Below, piece by piece: positions 36,655 through 47,859 of a stretch of DNA of 64,000 bases. The notes beneath the pieces are model-generated. The model had not been told where the DNA came from. It searched no databases and saw nothing but the letters and a program-made list of their open reading frames with translations. Every line of letters starts with the position of its first letter. Position 1 is the first letter of the stretch. This DNA comes from Pseudidiomarina marina (lineage in GTDB: Bacteria; Pseudomonadota; Gammaproteobacteria; Enterobacterales; Alteromonadaceae): assembly GCF_003987045.1 (NCBI RefSeq), contig NZ_PIPZ01000003.1, positions 186,001 to 250,000 of the forward strand, in the 5' to 3' direction. Position numbers and translations under genes: made by a program.

Positions 36655-37433
36655 TGCGTTGGTTTGATAGCGGCGTAAATTTAACGAACGGTAAACTTTT
36701 CCGTGACGTTGATGCAGTGCTCGAACGCGCTGCCGCCGCTGGTGTTGAGAAATTACTCGTTATCGGCACCAATCTGCAGGAAAGTGCTGACGCAGTCGCT
36801 TTGTGTAACCGCTATCCTGACCGATTAGTCGCAACCGTGGGGATTCACCCTCATGACGCGGCAGACGCTGCGCCTGATTTTGTTGCCCAACTTAAAGACC
36901 TCGCCAAACACCCCAGTGTCGTCGCAATAGGCGAGTGTGGACTCGACTTTAATCGCAATTACTCACCGCAAGCAACGCAACTTAAAGTATTTGAAGCGCA
37001 ATTAGCTCTCGCTGCGGAACTGCAATTGCCGGTGTATTTGCACGAACGAGATGCGCACCAACAACAATGCGACTTGTTAGCGCGATACCAGAGAAATATT
37101 CCGCGAATGTTGGCACATTGTTTTACTGGCGGTAAAAAAGAGCTTGCACGTTACCTCGATCTTGGTTGTTATATAGGCATTACAGGTTGGCTGTGCGATG
37201 AACGTCGAGGGCTTGAATTACAGCAAGCGGTACTAGATATTCCGGCAGATCGTCTGCTATTGGAGACTGATGCGCCGTTTCTAGTGCCGCGCACAATTCG
37301 CCCTCGGCCAGCGCAAAATGAGCCTTGTTTTTTACCTGAAATAGGTAAGTTTTTGGCGCAGTTGAGACAACAGGAAGTCAGAGAAATAGCTGCCCAAACT
37401 TGGCAAAACAGCCTTCGTTTTTTTATAAAATAG
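36654..37433 (+). CDS. tatD: TatD family metal-dependent nuclease
   Basis: A 259-residue TIM-barrel hydrolase. The start MRWFDSGVNLTNGKL has the GVNLT form typical of TatD itself rather than YcfH/YjjV. Other marks are VIGTNLQESADAV, AIGECGLDFNRNYSP (metal Glu), LPVYLHERDAH, MLAHCFTG and LLETDAPFLVPR. TatD is a Mg-dependent 3'-5' exonuclease with roles in DNA repair; it is not needed for Tat export despite the operon. Confidence 0.95.
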   Translation: MRWFDSGVNLTNGKLFRDVDAVLERAAAAGVEKLLVIGTNLQESADAVALCNRYPDRLVATVGIHPHDAADAAPDFVAQLKDLAKHPSVVAIGECGLDFNRNYSPQATQLKVFEAQLALAAELQLPVYLHERDAHQQQCDLLARYQRNIPRMLAHCFTGGKKELARYLDLGCYIGITGWLCDERRGLELQQAVLDIPADRLLLETDAPFLVPRTIRPRPAQNEPCFLPEIGKFLAQLRQQEVREIAAQTWQNSLRFFIK

Positions 37434-37440
37434 GGAAGCT

Positions 37441-40256
<2,816 letters not shown>

Positions 40257-40257
40257 C

Positions 40258-41181
40258 TTATTGCGGCATCGAGTGGGTCAGCATATCAATGAGCAGACCC
40301 TCTCGCAGTGCCCCCTCAGCAATTTCAATGCGCTGAATGTCGAGCTGCTCAACCAGAGCAATCAAAATACATAACCCACCGACAAAGACTGCTTGACGAT
40401 CACGTCGAATGCCTAACTTGCCTAACTTACTCACGTGACCCATAGCACAAGTTTTGCTTAGGATGTCACGAAGCCAATCTTTGCACATGGGCAGTTGCTG
40501 GCCTCGCTCATTCATGTCGTAAAGCGCACGAAACGTTCCAGAAGCGCCGCTAACGTGTTGCCAACCGGCTTGCTTGAAACGGGTTGCGTATGGCGCAATA
40601 AGCTCGCTAGCGGCCGCTATGGCACGCTGACATGCATGTTCGGTAATTGTTTGATCCGGAAAGAACTGGTTCTGCCACGTCACACAACCCATATCGAGGC
40701 TGACCAAATGCGCTGGATTAACGCCTTGGCCAACAATGATTTCGGTACTGGCACCGCCAATATCTAGCACTAACACAGCTTTGTTTGAATGCAGCAAGTG
40801 CTGGGTTGCGCCTTGGTAAATTAATCGTGCCTCTGCTTCACCAGAAATAACCTCAATATCGTGTCCCAATGCGAGCTTAAACTGTTCAAGCATGACAGCA
40901 CTATTGCTAGCTTTGCGCAGTGTCGCGGTGGCGACACAACGAATGCGCTCACTGGAAATATCTTTGAGTAGATTAGCAAAACCGCGTAAACAGTCGATGC
41001 CGCGAGAGATTGCGGCATCGTCAACGATGAGATGTTTGTCGAAGCCATCAGCAAGTCGAACCTTCTGACGGTATCGACCTAAAATACGATAGTGACCATC
41101 ACGCTTCACCGTGGCAATAATTAAATGAAAACTATTGGAGCCTAAATCAATGGCGGCGAAGCGTGCGTCCTGCGTCATCAT
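40258..41181 (-). CDS. Ppx/GppA family phosphatase, short form
   Basis: A 307-residue ASKHA-fold phosphatase: AIDLGSNSFHLIIATV (phosphate 1 loop), CVATATLRKASN, GEAEARLIYQGA, and VLDIGGASTEI (phosphate 2 loop). The family cleaves polyphosphate or the 5' phosphate of pppGpp. Its place directly downstream of rhlB (3-base gap), next to trxA and rho, matches E. coli gppA, so it is the positional equivalent of GppA. It is about 190 residues shorter, lacking the C-terminal HD-like domains, so its substrate cannot be assumed. Confidence 0.9.
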   Translation of the reverse strand: MMTQDARFAAIDLGSNSFHLIIATVKRDGHYRILGRYRQKVRLADGFDKHLIVDDAAISRGIDCLRGFANLLKDISSERIRCVATATLRKASNSAVMLEQFKLALGHDIEVISGEAEARLIYQGATQHLLHSNKAVLVLDIGGASTEIIVGQGVNPAHLVSLDMGCVTWQNQFFPDQTITEHACQRAIAAASELIAPYATRFKQAGWQHVSGASGTFRALYDMNERGQQLPMCKDWLRDILSKTCAMGHVSKLGKLGIRRDRQAVFVGGLCILIALVEQLDIQRIEIAEGALREGLLIDMLTHSMPQ

Positions 41182-41184
41182 GCG

Positions 41185-42456
41185 TTACCGAGCTGGTTTG
41201 CGACCGCCACTTCGTCGTTGTTGGTTGCCACCACTACTGCGGCGCCCCCCACGCGGACGACGATGATTTGAGCGCGGCGTTTTCAAGTCAGTTAGCAATG
41301 CCGTTGGGTCGTATTTGGTCACTGGAATACTATGACCAATATATTCTTCAATGGCAGGAAGATTATAGACATACTCTTCGCAAGCTAAATTGATGGCTTT
41401 TCCACTTGCGCCAGCGCGGCCGGTACGACCTATCCGGTGCACGTAATCTTCAAAATCATCGGGTAAGTCGTAGTTGTAAACGTGACTCACTTCGGGAATA
41501 TGAAGCCCGCGCGCCGCAACGTCGGTGGCGACTAAAAAGTCGAGTTCACCATCAGTGAATTGCTCAAGAATTTTGAGTCGTTTACGTTGCGGAACATCAC
41601 CGGTCAATAGGCCAACACGGTGACCATCAGCTTCTAACCAATTGTAGACTTTCTCGCAGGTGTGCTTGGTATTTGCGAAAATAATGGCTTTATCCGGCCA
41701 ATCTTCTTCAATTAGCGTCAGCAATAATTTAATTTTGTCTTGTTTCGACGGATAAAACAGTTCTTCGCTAATACGCTCACCTGTTTTACGCAAGGGCTCG
41801 ATTTCCACTTTCGTTGGCGAATCCATGTGCTCATAGGCAAGTTCTTGCACGCGTTGCGATAAGGTTGCCGAAAACAGCAAACTTTGGCGCTGACCCGGTG
41901 GTGGCATTTTGTTGAACATGTAGCGAATATCTTTAATGAAACCAAGATCGAACATGCGATCGGCTTCATCAAGAACCACGGTTTGAATTTTATCGAGTTG
42001 ATAAATACCTTGCTTGTAGTAATCGATCAGGCGGCCAGTGGTACCTATCAGGATATCAACGCCGTCTTCGAGCTGTTGCCGTTGAGAATCGTAACCTTCG
42101 CCCCCATACACAATGCCAAGACGCATATCACAATGCTTTGCAAGTAGTTCAGCATCATTGGCAATCTGAATAGCTAGCTCACGCGTTGGCGCCATAATAA
42201 TGGCACGCGGATAACGTTTCTCACCGTCACGAGGGTTGTTAAGCAACGTTGTAAAGGTTGCAATTAAAAACGCCATCGTTTTACCAGTTCCGGTTTGGGC
42301 CTGGCCAGCAACGTCTTTTCCGATTAATGCAATCGGTAAGCTCAATGCTTGTATCGGTGTACAATATTCAAATCCAGCACTTTCCAGTGCGGACAATACC
42401 TGCGGATGCAGGTCGAGATCGGCGAAGCGTGTCTCTGTTAAGTGTGTTTTACTCAT
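41185..42456 (-). CDS. rhlB: ATP-dependent RNA helicase RhlB
   Basis: A 423-residue DEAD-box helicase: Q-motif [13 protein letters not shown], Walker [51 protein letters not shown], and [11 protein letters not shown] basic Gly/Arg/Ser tail (about 395-423) ends the protein. RhlB unwinds RNA in the degradosome with RNase E. The position divergent from trxA and near rho matches E. coli rhlB. Confidence 0.95.
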   Translation of the reverse strand: MSKTHLTETRFADLDLHPQVLSALESAGFEYCTPIQALSLPIALIGKDVAGQAQTGTGKTMAFLIATFTTLLNNPRDGEKRYPRAIIMAPTRELAIQIANDAELLAKHCDMRLGIVYGGEGYDSQRQQLEDGVDILIGTTGRLIDYYKQGIYQLDKIQTVVLDEADRMFDLGFIKDIRYMFNKMPPPGQRQSLLFSATLSQRVQELAYEHMDSPTKVEIEPLRKTGERISEELFYPSKQDKIKLLLTLIEEDWPDKAIIFANTKHTCEKVYNWLEADGHRVGLLTGDVPQRKRLKILEQFTDGELDFLVATDVAARGLHIPEVSHVYNYDLPDDFEDYVHRIGRTGRAGASGKAINLACEEYVYNLPAIEEYIGHSIPVTKYDPTALLTDLKTPRSNHRRPRGGRRSSGGNQQRRSGGRKPAR

Positions 42457-42494
42457 GGCGTAAGCATATCAGTTTGCGCTAACATTCAAAAACA

Positions 42495-42518
42495 GAAATA
42501 ATAGTGTTTTATTATTTC
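42495..42518. promoter_or_regulatory. Inverted repeat between rhlB and trxA
   Basis: GAAATAAT (42495-42502) and ATTATTTC (42511-42518) form a perfect 8-bp inverted repeat around 8 bases in the 88-base divergent gap. It may be an operator or may simply hold overlapping -10 elements. No known regulator is recognised. Confidence 0.3.
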
Positions 42519-42544
42519 ACGCGAATTCAGCAGCGGAGATTATC

Positions 42545-42871
42545 ATGAGTGACAAAATTGTTCAGCTAAGTGATGAAAGTTTTGAGAGCGATGTTCTTAA
42601 TTCTGACAAGCCAGTATTAGTAGACTTCTGGGCCGAGTGGTGTGGTCCATGCAAAATGATCGCGCCAATCTTGGACGACATTGCCAACGAATACGGCGAC
42701 CGCATCACTGTTGGTAAACTGAACGTTGACCACAACAACCAAACCCCACCGAAGTACAACATTCGCGGTATTCCTACCTTATTGTTGTTCAAGAACGGTG
42801 AAGTTGCAGGTACGAAAGTAGGTGCATTGTCGAAAGCACAACTGGCTGAGTTCATTGAACAAAACCTGTAA
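42545..42871 (+). CDS. trxA: Thioredoxin 1
   Basis: A 108-residue thioredoxin with [16 protein letters not shown] (redox-active CGPC at about 33-36), the conserved cis-Pro in [13 protein letters not shown], and the standard C-terminus. It reduces disulfides in cytoplasmic proteins using electrons from thioredoxin reductase. The RBS GGAG precedes the ATG. It lies between divergent rhlB and rho, as in E. coli. Confidence 0.97.
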   Translation: MSDKIVQLSDESFESDVLNSDKPVLVDFWAEWCGPCKMIAPILDDIANEYGDRITVGKLNVDHNNQTPPKYNIRGIPTLLLFKNGEVAGTKVGALSKAQLAEFIEQNL

Positions 42872-42890
42872 TTGCTAGACAGATTCAGCG

Positions 42891-42920
42891 GGTTGTTGAA
42901 GATGATCTTCAGCAACCTTT
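42891..42920 (+). terminator. Probable terminator after trxA
   Basis: A 12-bp stem with a 3-base loop, from GGTTGTTGAAGA (42891-42902) to TCTTCAGCAACC (42906-42917), is followed only by TTT and then GC. The stem is strong but the U-run is short, so termination may be partial and some read-through into rho is possible. Confidence 0.6.
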
Positions 42921-42984
42921 GCTGAGCTTTTGCACAAAATGAGCTGAAAAACTGGACGTTTTTCCATTTAAGTGTTACTTTTCC

Positions 42985-43065
42985 ATGCATAACAATTCTT
43001 CAGGGTGCCAGCCTTCCGGCAGCCGAGCAGTCAAATCCCGAACTGATTTAACAAAACTGGTTTAA
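42985..43065 (+). CDS. Possible rho leader peptide
   Basis: A 26-codon reading frame (starts [12 protein letters not shown], ends at TAA 43065) lies in the rho leader, 49 bases before the rho start. E. coli has a short rhoL reading frame at this position. No clear ribosome-binding site is seen, only AAGTG about 15 bases upstream, and no residue similarity to E. coli RhoL is claimed. It may be a chance frame in a transcribed leader. Confidence 0.25.
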   Translation: MHNNSSGCQPSGSRAVKSRTDLTKLV

Positions 43066-43114
43066 CTATAAACGTACAACTATTTCCATTGGCCAAAAAA
43101 GTCATAACCCCCCT

Positions 43115-44380
43115 ATGAATCTAACAGAATTAAAAAACAAACCTGTGAACGAGCTAGTTCAGCTCGCAGACACAATGGGCCTCGAGTCCATGGCGCGTAT
43201 GCGCAAGCAAGACATTATCTTTGCCATTTTAAAAGCGCATGCGAAAAGTGGTGAAGACATCTACGGTGATGGTGTGCTGGAAATATTGCAAGATGGCTTC
43301 GGCTTTTTGCGCTCAGCCGACTCATCTTATTTGGCCGGCCCAGATGATATTTATGTATCGCCAAGCCAGATTCGACGCTTTAACCTGCGTACCGGCGATA
43401 CCGTATCAGGAAAGATTCGACCGCCGAAGGAAGGTGAACGTTATTTTGCCCTCCTGAAGATCCGCGAAGTTAACTTCGATAAGCCTGAAAACTCCCGCAA
43501 TAAAATTTTATTCGAAAACTTAACCCCATTGCATGCCGACGAGCGTATGCGTATGGAGCGTGGTAATGGGTCAACCGAAGACATTACTGCGCGCGTTCTC
43601 GACTTGGCCTCACCAATTGGTAAAGGTCAGCGTGGCTTGATTGTTGCACCACCAAAAGCTGGTAAAACATTGTTACTACAGAATATTGCGCAATCGATTG
43701 CCGCAAACCATCCTGAGTGTGTGTTGATGGTTCTTCTGATTGACGAACGTCCGGAAGAAGTGACTGAGATGCATCGCTTGGTAAAAGGTGAAGTTGTTGC
43801 TTCAACCTTCGATGAGCCAGCAAGCCGTCACGTGCAAGTTGCCGAAATGGTGATTGAAAAAGCCAAGCGTTTGGTTGAACACAAGAAAGATGTGGTTATA
43901 TTGCTGGACTCGATTACTCGATTAGCACGCGCCTACAACACCGTTATTCCAAGCTCAGGCAAGGTATTAACCGGTGGTGTTGACGCGAATGCGCTACATA
44001 AACCGAAGCGCTTCTTTGGTGCTGCTCGTAATGTGGAAGAAGGCGGTAGTTTAACTATTATCGCAACTGCCTTGATTGATACGGGCTCGAAAATGGATGA
44101 AGTGATTTACGAAGAGTTTAAGGGTACCGGTAACATGGAACTCCACTTGAACCGTAAGATTGCTGAGAAACGCGTATTCCCAGCTATTGACTTCAACCGT
44201 TCGGGCACCCGTCGCGAAGAGCTACTTACTTCGCAAGAAGAACTACAAAAAATGTGGATTTTACGGAAAATCGTTCACCCAATGGGCGAAACCGAAGCAA
44301 TGGAATTCCTCATTGATAAACTGCAAATGACCAAAACCAATGATGAGTTCTTTGAAGCGATGAAACGCCAAAAGAGCTAA
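43115..44380 (+). CDS. rho: Transcription termination factor Rho
   Basis: A 421-residue RNA-dependent ATPase hexamer. The N-terminal helical part ([18 protein letters not shown]), the RNA-binding cold-shock-like domain ([24 protein letters not shown]) and the ATPase core (Walker [39 protein letters not shown] with Walker B, Q-loop [12 protein letters not shown]) are complete with no insertion domain. No Shine-Dalgarno sequence precedes the ATG (AACCCCCCTATG), unusual in this window. A leader of about 195 bases after the trxA hairpin could carry the autoregulatory rut region known for E. coli rho. The 3' end overlaps the convergent gene by 4 bases. Confidence 0.97.
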   Translation: MNLTELKNKPVNELVQLADTMGLESMARMRKQDIIFAILKAHAKSGEDIYGDGVLEILQDGFGFLRSADSSYLAGPDDIYVSPSQIRRFNLRTGDTVSGKIRPPKEGERYFALLKIREVNFDKPENSRNKILFENLTPLHADERMRMERGNGSTEDITARVLDLASPIGKGQRGLIVAPPKAGKTLLLQNIAQSIAANHPECVLMVLLIDERPEEVTEMHRLVKGEVVASTFDEPASRHVQVAEMVIEKAKRLVEHKKDVVILLDSITRLARAYNTVIPSSGKVLTGGVDANALHKPKRFFGAARNVEEGGSLTIIATALIDTGSKMDEVIYEEFKGTGNMELHLNRKIAEKRVFPAIDFNRSGTRREELLTSQEELQKMWILRKIVHPMGETEAMEFLIDKLQMTKTNDEFFEAMKRQKS

Positions 44381-45372
44381 TTGGTAGCGTTGCTTTTTAA
44401 CGCTAACTCGGTCAGCAATGCAAAATGGTCTGAGCCAAACGGTGGAAGCCGTTTGAGCTCAACCAGTAAAAAGTGCTCACTGTGAAATATATGGTCGAGT
44501 GGCCAGCGCATAATGGGTATTTGTGCATGAAAGGTGTTGTAAATACCACGCCCCATGCGCGGATCAAGTAATTGACTTTCTTCTAAAAAGGCACGGGTTG
44601 ATTTTGACCATGCCACGTCATTTAAATCCCCAGTAACAATCACCGGACCAGATTCCTGACGAGCCTGTTTTGCAACCAGCATGAGTTCGTTATCACGTTG
44701 CTTTGATTTTTCATTTTCAGTCGGGCTTGGTGGCGCTGGGTGGACGCAGTGCATGCGCACGACACGGGTCGGGAGCTGCAAATCAAAATGCATTGATGGA
44801 ACGCCTTCTTGGATCAAATCGGTGACTTCGATGTTGGTCATGGGCCATTTCGAATAAACCATCATGCCGTATAAGTTATTTTGCGGCTTGCGGATAACAT
44901 GCGGCAAGTCATCTTCAATATCGCTGAACTGCTGTTCCCACCATTCGTCTGTTTCCACTGCAACGATAATATCAGGTCGGTTGTCATTAATGATTTGCGT
45001 CAGTTCGACACCGCGGCGGTTTGGCTCTAATACATTCACGGTTAATAGTCGAATATGTTCGTCAACATGTGGCTCATCGCGCTTGCGCTTGTAGCGTTTG
45101 ACGGTGCGTGCGGCAAACGGCGTGTAGGGGAAGATCCACCAGAACTGCCAGCCACCGCATAACAATTGAATCGCCACTAGCAACCATGTGGTGAGCTGAT
45201 TAGCGGGTAAAAAAACCGCGCTCGCAATCAGGAGTAGTAACGCCACGGCACTTTGTTGCAAGCGTGGGAAATCCCAAATGCGCACCCACCAAATTGTCTT
45301 GTTCAATAGTGGTAATAGGCTGGTAAGTGCAAGTAAACCAGTCACCAGTGTGATGATCCAAAAAGCCAGCAT
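44377..45372 (-). CDS. Membrane-anchored endonuclease/exonuclease/phosphatase family protein
   Basis: A 331-residue protein with three N-terminal membrane segments (about 5-25, 38-58, 62-82) and an EEP-fold hydrolase domain (about 105-325). Visible motifs are [12 protein letters not shown] (metal Asn), [12 protein letters not shown] (metal Glu), [11 protein letters not shown] (catalytic Asp/Asn), PLDHIFHS and FGSDHFALL (Asp-His pair), so catalysis looks intact. The domain probably faces the periplasm. The substrate, nucleic acid or phospho-/sphingolipid-like, is unknown. It diverges from ubiD and is convergent with rho. Confidence 0.87.
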   Translation of the reverse strand: MLAFWIITLVTGLLALTSLLPLLNKTIWWVRIWDFPRLQQSAVALLLLIASAVFLPANQLTTWLLVAIQLLCGGWQFWWIFPYTPFAARTVKRYKRKRDEPHVDEHIRLLTVNVLEPNRRGVELTQIINDNRPDIIVAVETDEWWEQQFSDIEDDLPHVIRKPQNNLYGMMVYSKWPMTNIEVTDLIQEGVPSMHFDLQLPTRVVRMHCVHPAPPSPTENEKSKQRDNELMLVAKQARQESGPVIVTGDLNDVAWSKSTRAFLEESQLLDPRMGRGIYNTFHAQIPIMRWPLDHIFHSEHFLLVELKRLPPFGSDHFALLTELALKSNATN

Positions 45373-45478
45373 TACGATATCCCTATGAGTTCGTCGAGTC
45401 AGCGCTGAAAACTATAACAAAAACATTTATACTGCGCCCTGACTTATTGGTAAATCATTAACCACAGCGAGAGCCTAA

Positions 45479-46945
45479 GTGAAATATCAAGACCTACGCG
45501 ATTTCATGGCGTTGTTAGAGAAGCGCGGTGAGTTAAAGCGCATACAGCATGAAATTGATCCCTATCTTGAGATGACCGAGATTGCCGACCGCACGTTGAA
45601 GGCGGGTGGTCCTGCATTGTTATTTGAGAACGTGAAAGGTCATGACATTCCGGTGCTGGCCAATTTGTTTGGTACCCCGGAGCGTGTTGCTTTGGGCATG
45701 GGTCAAGAATCAGTCGAGGCGCTGCGTGATGTTGGTAAATTACTCGCATTTTTGAAGGAACCCGAGCCGCCGAAGGGCTTTCGTGACGCGATTAATATGT
45801 TGCCGATGTACAAGAAAGTACTCAGCATGTCGCCGAAGCAGTTAAAAAAGGCTCCATGTCAGTCAGTCGTGATCTCGGGCGACGATGTTGATCTAACTCA
45901 GTTACCCATTCAACATTGCTGGCCAGGTGATGTAGCACCACTTATTACCTGGGGATTAACGGTAACTCGTGGGCCACATAAAGAGCGGCAAAATTTAGGT
46001 ATTTACCGCCAGCAGTTGCTCGGTAAAAACAAGGTCATCATGCGCTGGTTGTCGCACCGTGGTGGCGCACTTGATTTTCAAGAATGGAAGCGCGCACATC
46101 CGGGCGAGAACTTTCCCGTTGCTGTTGCTCTTGGAGCTGATCCGGCGACGATTTTGGGTGCTGTTACGCCAGTGCCCGATAGCTTGTCCGAATACGCCTT
46201 TGCTGGGTTGTTACGTGATGGGAAAACCGAAGTAGCGAAGTGCATTAGTAATGATTTACAGGTGCCAGCGCACGCAGAAATAATTCTCGAAGGTTATATT
46301 GCGCCTGATGAGATGGCGCCGGAAGGACCTTATGGCGATCACACCGGCTATTACAATGAAGTGGATGAGTTCCCAGTATTTACGGTGACTCATGTCACTA
46401 TGCGTGAAAAACCAATTTATCATAGTACCTATACCGGCCGGCCCCCCGATGAACCAGCGGTACTAGGCGTTGCGCTGAATGAAGTGTTTGTGCCATTACT
46501 ACAAAAGCAATTTCCAGAAATCGTCGATTTTTATTTGCCACCTGAAGGCTGTTCGTATCGCGTTGCCGTAGTAACGATGAAGAAACAATATGCTGGTCAC
46601 GCCAAACGCGTGATGATGGGCGTGTGGAGTTTCTTACGGCAGTTCATGTATACCAAATTTGTGATTGTTTGCGATGACGATGTGAACGCGCGTGACTGGA
46701 AAGACGTCATTTGGGCTATGACAACACGGATGGATCCAGCGCGCGATACTGTTTTGGTCGAAAATACACCAATTGATTATCTTGATTTCGCATCACCGGT
46801 ATCCGGTCTTGGCTCTAAAATGGGCATGGATGCAACAAATAAATGGCCGGGGGAGACGGATCGCGAATGGGGCGTTCCTATTGTTATGGATGCTGAAGTG
46901 AAGCAACGTGTTGATGCGTTGTGGGACGAATTGGATATTCTCTAA
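45479..46945 (+). CDS. ubiD: 4-hydroxy-3-polyprenylbenzoate decarboxylase UbiD
   Basis: A 488-residue prenyl-FMN-dependent decarboxylase of ubiquinone synthesis. Motifs: [17 protein letters not shown], the prFMN-contact region around [23 protein letters not shown], the conserved Glu/Arg area [15 protein letters not shown], and the C-terminal [15 protein letters not shown]. The GTG start at 45479 gives the standard MKYQDLRDF. UbiX, which makes prFMN, is not in the window. fre follows by 15 bases, as in E. coli. Confidence 0.97.
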   Translation: MKYQDLRDFMALLEKRGELKRIQHEIDPYLEMTEIADRTLKAGGPALLFENVKGHDIPVLANLFGTPERVALGMGQESVEALRDVGKLLAFLKEPEPPKGFRDAINMLPMYKKVLSMSPKQLKKAPCQSVVISGDDVDLTQLPIQHCWPGDVAPLITWGLTVTRGPHKERQNLGIYRQQLLGKNKVIMRWLSHRGGALDFQEWKRAHPGENFPVAVALGADPATILGAVTPVPDSLSEYAFAGLLRDGKTEVAKCISNDLQVPAHAEIILEGYIAPDEMAPEGPYGDHTGYYNEVDEFPVFTVTHVTMREKPIYHSTYTGRPPDEPAVLGVALNEVFVPLLQKQFPEIVDFYLPPEGCSYRVAVVTMKKQYAGHAKRVMMGVWSFLRQFMYTKFVIVCDDDVNARDWKDVIWAMTTRMDPARDTVLVENTPIDYLDFASPVSGLGSKMGMDATNKWPGETDREWGVPIVMDAEVKQRVDALWDELDIL

Positions 46946-46960
46946 GGAAATAAAGCTGTT

Positions 46961-47659
46961 ATGAAACAATTCGTGTGTCGTGTAGCGACCATAGAAAATT
47001 TGACGCCAAATGTTTATCGCATTGTTTTAGCGTTGCCGGAATCGATTGAGTTCCAAGCAGGGCAATACATTCAAGTGGTGATGGGTGAACGTGACAAACG
47101 GCCGTTCTCGATTGCATCATGCCCTTCGAAAACCTCAGAGCTGGAACTCCATATAGGCGCTACGTCGGATAATCCGTATGCGATGGAAGTACTACAAAAG
47201 ATGCGTGATACGGGTGAAATCACGATTGAAGCGCCGCTTGGCGAGGCATGGCTTCGAAGCGATAGTGAACGACCGATCATTTTAATTGCTGGTGGCACCG
47301 GCTTTTCTTATACCTGGTCGATTCTACAAGCGCATTTGCGAAGTGCTTCCAAGCGTCCCGTGACGTTATACTGGGGCGGACGCAAGCCGGAAGATCTGTA
47401 TCTGGATAAGCAGTTACAAGAGCTTTCTGCACATCACGAAAATATGCACTATCGCCCAGTCGTTGAACAGGCGCCTGAATCGTGGCATGGCGCTCAAGGA
47501 TTGGTTCACCACGCAGTGATGGCTGAACAGACTGACCTCAACGAAGCGGATATTTATGTAGCTGGACGCTTCGAAATGGTTCGAGTGATTCGTGATGCAT
47601 TCCATGCTCAAGGATTACCGCTGTCGCAACTTTATGGCGATGCGCTGGCGTTTATCTAA
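46961..47659 (+). CDS. fre: NAD(P)H-flavin reductase Fre
   Basis: A 232-residue flavin reductase of the ferredoxin-NADP reductase superfamily. It shows the flavin-binding RPFSIAS (about 47-53), the nucleotide-binding LIAGGTGFSYTWSIL, LYWGGRKPEDLYL, and IYVAGRFEMV. It supplies free reduced flavins for other enzymes, and adjacency to ubiD makes reduced FMN supply for prFMN synthesis an attractive idea, not proven here. It has no bound ferredoxin domain. A TPP riboswitch follows its 3' end. Confidence 0.95.
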   Translation: MKQFVCRVATIENLTPNVYRIVLALPESIEFQAGQYIQVVMGERDKRPFSIASCPSKTSELELHIGATSDNPYAMEVLQKMRDTGEITIEAPLGEAWLRSDSERPIILIAGGTGFSYTWSILQAHLRSASKRPVTLYWGGRKPEDLYLDKQLQELSAHHENMHYRPVVEQAPESWHGAQGLVHHAVMAEQTDLNEADIYVAGRFEMVRVIRDAFHAQGLPLSQLYGDALAFI

Positions 47660-47666
47660 CCAGTTC

Positions 47667-47675
47667 TGTTATACT
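47667..47675 (+). promoter_or_regulatory. Extended -10 promoter for the thiamine operon
   Basis: TGTTATACT is an extended -10 element (TGn followed by TATACT) 13 bases before the riboswitch. The -35 region (around 47646) is a poor match, which an extended -10 can tolerate. Transcription would begin close to 47682, just before the aptamer. Confidence 0.45.
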
Positions 47676-47687
47676 CGCCGCGCAATT

Positions 47688-47790
47688 TACCAAGGGGTGC
47701 CTTGCTGACACAGGTTTGTGCAGTTTGGCTGAGATGCAGTATTGCGAACCCTTTGCACCTGATCCGGTTAATACTGGCGTAGGGATGGTA
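47688..47790 (+). ncRNA. TPP riboswitch (THI element)
   Basis: The conserved thi-box parts are in order: AAGGGGTGCC (47692-47701), CTGAGA (47729-47734), ACCCTTTGCACCTGATC (47748-47764), GGTTAATACTGGCGTAGGGA (47766-47785). P1 closes by TACCA (47688-47692) with TGGTA (47786-47790). It binds thiamine pyrophosphate and shuts off expression. It controls the receptor at 47860 and probably the whole four-gene operon. Downstream, ACCGGATT at 47821-47828 can pair with GATCCGGT at 47761-47768 inside P4/P5, a possible expression platform. Confidence 0.95.
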
Positions 47791-47859
47791 GCAATCAAAC
47801 TCCATTATAAAACCTGCCCGACCGGATTGTTTCTGAATAAGTTATTGAGGAAATAATCC

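Larger units (their letters stand above)
42872..43114 (+). other. rho 5' leader region
   Basis: The 243-base gap between trxA and rho holds the trxA hairpin at its start, then C-containing sequence, the possible 26-codon leader frame, and no Shine-Dalgarno before the rho ATG. In E. coli rho is autoregulated through Rho-dependent attenuation in its leader; the same role here is inferred. Confidence 0.4.
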
